Position numbers and translations under genes: made by a program
Part shown: piece after piece, positions 53,164-55,562 of the stretch
Position numbering within the stretch: position 1 is the first letter of the stretch
Layout of the letters: each line of letters opens with the position of its first letter
The notes under the pieces: generated by a model
Told to the model about the DNA's origin: nothing
The model's input: only the letters and a program-made list of their open reading frames with translations
Databases searched by the model: none
NCBI GenBank assembly: GCA_964608185.1
Contig: CAZSMR010000003.1
Location: 1-55,562 of the forward strand
Source of the DNA: Porticoccus sp964608185
Lineage (GTDB): Bacteria > Pseudomonadota > Gammaproteobacteria > Pseudomonadales > Porticoccaceae
DNA length: 55,562 nt
Direction: 5' to 3'

Positions 53164-55311
53164 ATGAAACGTATATCTGTAGATATCGGTGGCACTTTCA
53201 CTGACTGCTTTGTAGTCTGGGATAATAAGTATATCGAAACCAAAGCATTAACAACTCATCAAAACCTTGCGCTAGGTTTTAACGAAGCCCTCGAAAAGGC
53301 CTATCAAGAACTTGGTGTAAGTATGACAGAGCTTCTAGCTGGAGTTGACTCGGTTAGGTATGCAACAACGCTCGGAACGAACGCATTGATTGAGCATAAT
53401 GGTCCTCGCATAGGTATGCTAGTAACAGCTGGTTATGAAGCCATGGTGCCACTAAGTAGAGCTCGTGGTTATGGTGAAGGTTTAGACGATCTCGGAAAAC
53501 AGAATCTACCAGATGCGCAAAGACCTGTACCTCTTGTATTACCTAGCATGATTGAAGGAGTTCGCGAGCGATTAGGCTTTGAGGGTGAGTTGGTTATGCC
53601 GGTCGACGAAGACGATGTGCGTCAAAAAATTAGAACCTTAGTAGATAAAGGGGCTCAAGTTATCGTCATATGTTTAGTTAACTCGGTAGTTAACCCTGCG
53701 CATGAAAAACGAGTAGAAGAAATTTTACTAGAAGAGTACCCCACACATTTGCTTGGCTCTATCCCTGTAATTCTTTCTCATCGTGTTGCTGGTCGTAAAG
53801 GAGAATATGTGCGCGCTACCTCTGCAATTGTAGATGGTTATTTGCACTCTACTATGTACCACGCTATGAGTCAGCTAGAGCAAAATCTTCGTGCTAACTC
53901 TTATTCTAAACCTATGCTCGTAATACATAATTCAGGCGGTATGGCTCAACTAAACTCCACAGACGCTCTCCAAACTATTCATTCAGGTCCAGTGTCTGGA
54001 ATTAGCGCTGCAGAGCACCTTGCTAAAGAAGCAGATTTGGGAAGTGTTATTGCTACAGATATGGGTGGAACAAGTTACGATATTGGTATTGTTGTTGAAG
54101 GTGGAATTAAGCATTACGATTTCAATCCCGTCATTGATAGGTGGCTAGTTTCAGTTCCTATGGTTCACCTTGTTACTCTTGGTGCAGGCGGCGGGTCCAT
54201 TGCTTCTTTTGACCGAATGTATAATTCAGTTGCTGTGGGACCAAAAAGTGCTGGCTCTGATCCCGGTCCAGCTTGCTATGATCGAGGTGGGATGAGCCCC
54301 ACAGTGACAGATGCAGATTTGGCACTAGGATACCTAGATGCGGACAATTATGCAGGCGGCAGTATACCCCTTAATCCAAAGCGCTCTATGTTTGCCATTG
54401 AAGAAGCGCTATGTGACGATTTAGATGTTGAGCCAATTGCAGCTGCATTGCTAGTAAAAGAAAAAGTAGATAGCAATATGGCCAATGGGGTGAACACAGA
54501 GCTAAGAGTTCGTGGCTACGATCCAAAAGATTTTACCATGTTAGCCTACGGTGGTAATGGCCCTCTTCATTGTTGCGGTATTGCCTCTAAATTGAAAATT
54601 GATAAGATTCTTGCAACCCCAATGAGTTCTGTTTTTTCTGCAGTTGGCGCAGGAAATATGCATCAGATGCATATACATGAAACATCATTATTTATGGTTC
54701 TATATGACTCCACCTCTCGAAAAGTTTTTGATAATTACTCGAGATTCAACGATCTTGTAGTCGAGCTAAGCAAGCGCGGCCAAGCTGATCTTGTGAGGCA
54801 AGGCCAATCATTGGCTGATATCAAGCATTCACTTGAATTAGATATGCGCTACGGGAATCAATTAGTTCAAACTACTGTAGTGGTTCCGAAGCATTCACTT
54901 GAATCCGTAATGGATGTCATGAATATCCTTGACCAATTCTCAAGCGATTACGGAAAACGTTTTGGTGAAGGTAGTCAGGCCCCAGAAGCAGGTATACGTA
55001 TTAATACAATACGAGTTGCTTCTTTTGTGGAGCATGACACAGTAAAATTTGACCATATTAAACCAATAGCACAAAGTCAACGCATTGCTCCCCCTGCTCC
55101 AGCAACTACTCGTAAGTGTTACTTTGTTGGAGATGGAAAACCTGTTGAAACACCAGTCTGGAATAAAGCCGATATACCTCCAGGGACAGAGATTTTTGGT
55201 CCTGGTCTTGTGTCATCAGAAGTTACAACTTATCTGATTGAGCCTGGCTGGAAATATGTATCCGCAGAACAAGGGGCAGTTTGGTTTCTTCGTGCAGAAG
55301 AAAAGAATTAA
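53164..55311 (+). CDS. Acetophenone/acetone carboxylase-like gamma subunit (hydantoinase A family)
   Basis: A 715-residue protein of the HyuA/oxoprolinase N-type family, paralogous to the alpha gene. It begins RISVDIGGTFTDCFVVWDNKYIETKALTT, the canonical phosphate-binding N-terminus. The core has DMGGTSYDIG (299-308), LGAGGGSIASFD, GPKSAGSDPGPACYDRGG and LAYGGNGPLHCCGIASKLKI, and the C-terminal domain ends in TYLIEPGWKYVS. It should bind ATP and, in known systems, contributes to activating the ketone or bicarbonate. AGGAAAC upstream supports ATG 53164. It is 67 bases after the small subunit and 15 before the hydantoinase B-type gene. Confidence 0.8.
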   Translation: MKRISVDIGGTFTDCFVVWDNKYIETKALTTHQNLALGFNEALEKAYQELGVSMTELLAGVDSVRYATTLGTNALIEHNGPRIGMLVTAGYEAMVPLSRARGYGEGLDDLGKQNLPDAQRPVPLVLPSMIEGVRERLGFEGELVMPVDEDDVRQKIRTLVDKGAQVIVICLVNSVVNPAHEKRVEEILLEEYPTHLLGSIPVILSHRVAGRKGEYVRATSAIVDGYLHSTMYHAMSQLEQNLRANSYSKPMLVIHNSGGMAQLNSTDALQTIHSGPVSGISAAEHLAKEADLGSVIATDMGGTSYDIGIVVEGGIKHYDFNPVIDRWLVSVPMVHLVTLGAGGGSIASFDRMYNSVAVGPKSAGSDPGPACYDRGGMSPTVTDADLALGYLDADNYAGGSIPLNPKRSMFAIEEALCDDLDVEPIAAALLVKEKVDSNMANGVNTELRVRGYDPKDFTMLAYGGNGPLHCCGIASKLKIDKILATPMSSVFSAVGAGNMHQMHIHETSLFMVLYDSTSRKVFDNYSRFNDLVVELSKRGQADLVRQGQSLADIKHSLELDMRYGNQLVQTTVVVPKHSLESVMDVMNILDQFSSDYGKRFGEGSQAPEAGIRINTIRVASFVEHDTVKFDHIKPIAQSQRIAPPAPATTRKCYFVGDGKPVETPVWNKADIPPGTEIFGPGLVSSEVTTYLIEPGWKYVSAEQGAVWFLRAEEKN

Positions 55312-55326
55312 AGAGGTGTATATATT

Positions 55327-55562
55327 ATGAATAAAAAAGCTAACGAACTTGATGTCCAAGATCAGGAACTAATACAAAAGTTTCTTAAAGATACAACGCT
55401 ATTCCTTGGTCCAGATCCTGAGATCATGCGGGATCACCGCATTATGCCTAGAACTGAGACAGAAGAAAGGGTCATGAAGGAGTATACTGATTTAAATCAG
55501 ATTGCTTCCATACGAGATCGACTTCAGTCTGCATGTGAAGAAGGTTTTGAAATGGTAGAGCA
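55327..55562 (+). CDS. Hydantoinase B-type delta subunit of the carboxylase, N-terminal part
   Basis: The open frame runs off the window end; 78 codons are present. AGAGGT ten bases upstream of ATG 55327 fits. The translated start, with RTETEERVMKEYTDLN and then IRDRLQSACEEGFEMVE, resembles the N-terminus of hydantoinase B/HyuB proteins such as the acetophenone carboxylase delta subunit and acetone carboxylase alpha. In known complexes this subunit completes the carboxylation chemistry. Identity rests on the short N-terminus and on the operon. Confidence 0.65.
   Translation, partial: MNKKANELDVQDQELIQKFLKDTTLFLGPDPEIMRDHRIMPRTETEERVMKEYTDLNQIASIRDRLQSACEEGFEMVE

Overview
The window looks like a chromosomal stretch of an AT-rich (streamlined, probably aquatic) gammaproteobacterium. 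This rests on gene content and order, not on a database search. Several blocks follow the gene order I recall from Pseudomonas-type chromosomes: tRNA-Leu/queA-tgt-secD-secF, aspS-ruvCAB-ybgC-tolQRAB-pal-ybgF, metG/mrp-dcd, purM-purN-DUF3108, hda near yihY/arsC/wrbA/DUF2069, and recA-recX followed by alaS-lysC-tRNA-Ser. Many intergenic spaces are short, stop/start overlaps are common, and TTG or GTG starts occur in ruvA, tolR, tolA, tolB, hda, the M23 peptidase and a HIT protein.

Layout. 1-7.2 kb: partial tRNA-Leu, queuosine genes queA-tgt, the SecDF translocase and convergent proS. 7.2-10.2 kb: a HIT protein, aspS and a small Ala/Pro/Glu-repeat protein whose tail coincides with a 100-N scaffold gap. 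10.3-17.5 kb: SOS-controlled ruvCAB, then the Tol-Pal envelope operon; tolB is broken by a 10-N gap. 17.6-26.3 kb: tRNA-Lys, nadA, a BepA-like M48 protease, a PerM-family protein, an M16 pitrilysin-like protease and deaD. 26.5-32.7 kb: the Rsx/Rnf electron-transport operon lacking rsxC, and metG. 32.9-42.5 kb: mrp, dcd, purM-purN-DUF3108, hda, yihY, arsC-wrbA-DUF2069-sppA and a ferredoxin. 42.5-50.3 kb: SOS-controlled recA, recX, an M23 peptidase, a Trm112 protein, hinT, alaS, lysC and tRNA-Ser(GCU). 50.3-55.6 kb: a 425-bp AT-rich regulatory stretch, then an ATP-dependent ketone carboxylase-like operon (acetone/acetophenone carboxylase, hydantoinase/oxoprolinase superfamily) that runs off the window end.

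How the genes work together. Most are housekeeping: tRNA charging (proS, aspS, metG, alaS), tRNA modification (queA, tgt), recombination under LexA control (near-consensus boxes precede both ruvC and recA), envelope maintenance (Tol-Pal, BepA-like, M23), protein export (secDF, sppA), NAD and purine synthesis, and replication control (hda). The accessory highlight is the carboxylase operon downstream of tRNA-Ser. Its subunit order resembles the alpha-beta-gamma-delta order of acetophenone carboxylase, and its promoter region carries dyads and direct repeats. Genes expected from conserved order but missing at their usual places are yajC, yebC, rsxC, nth and csrA.
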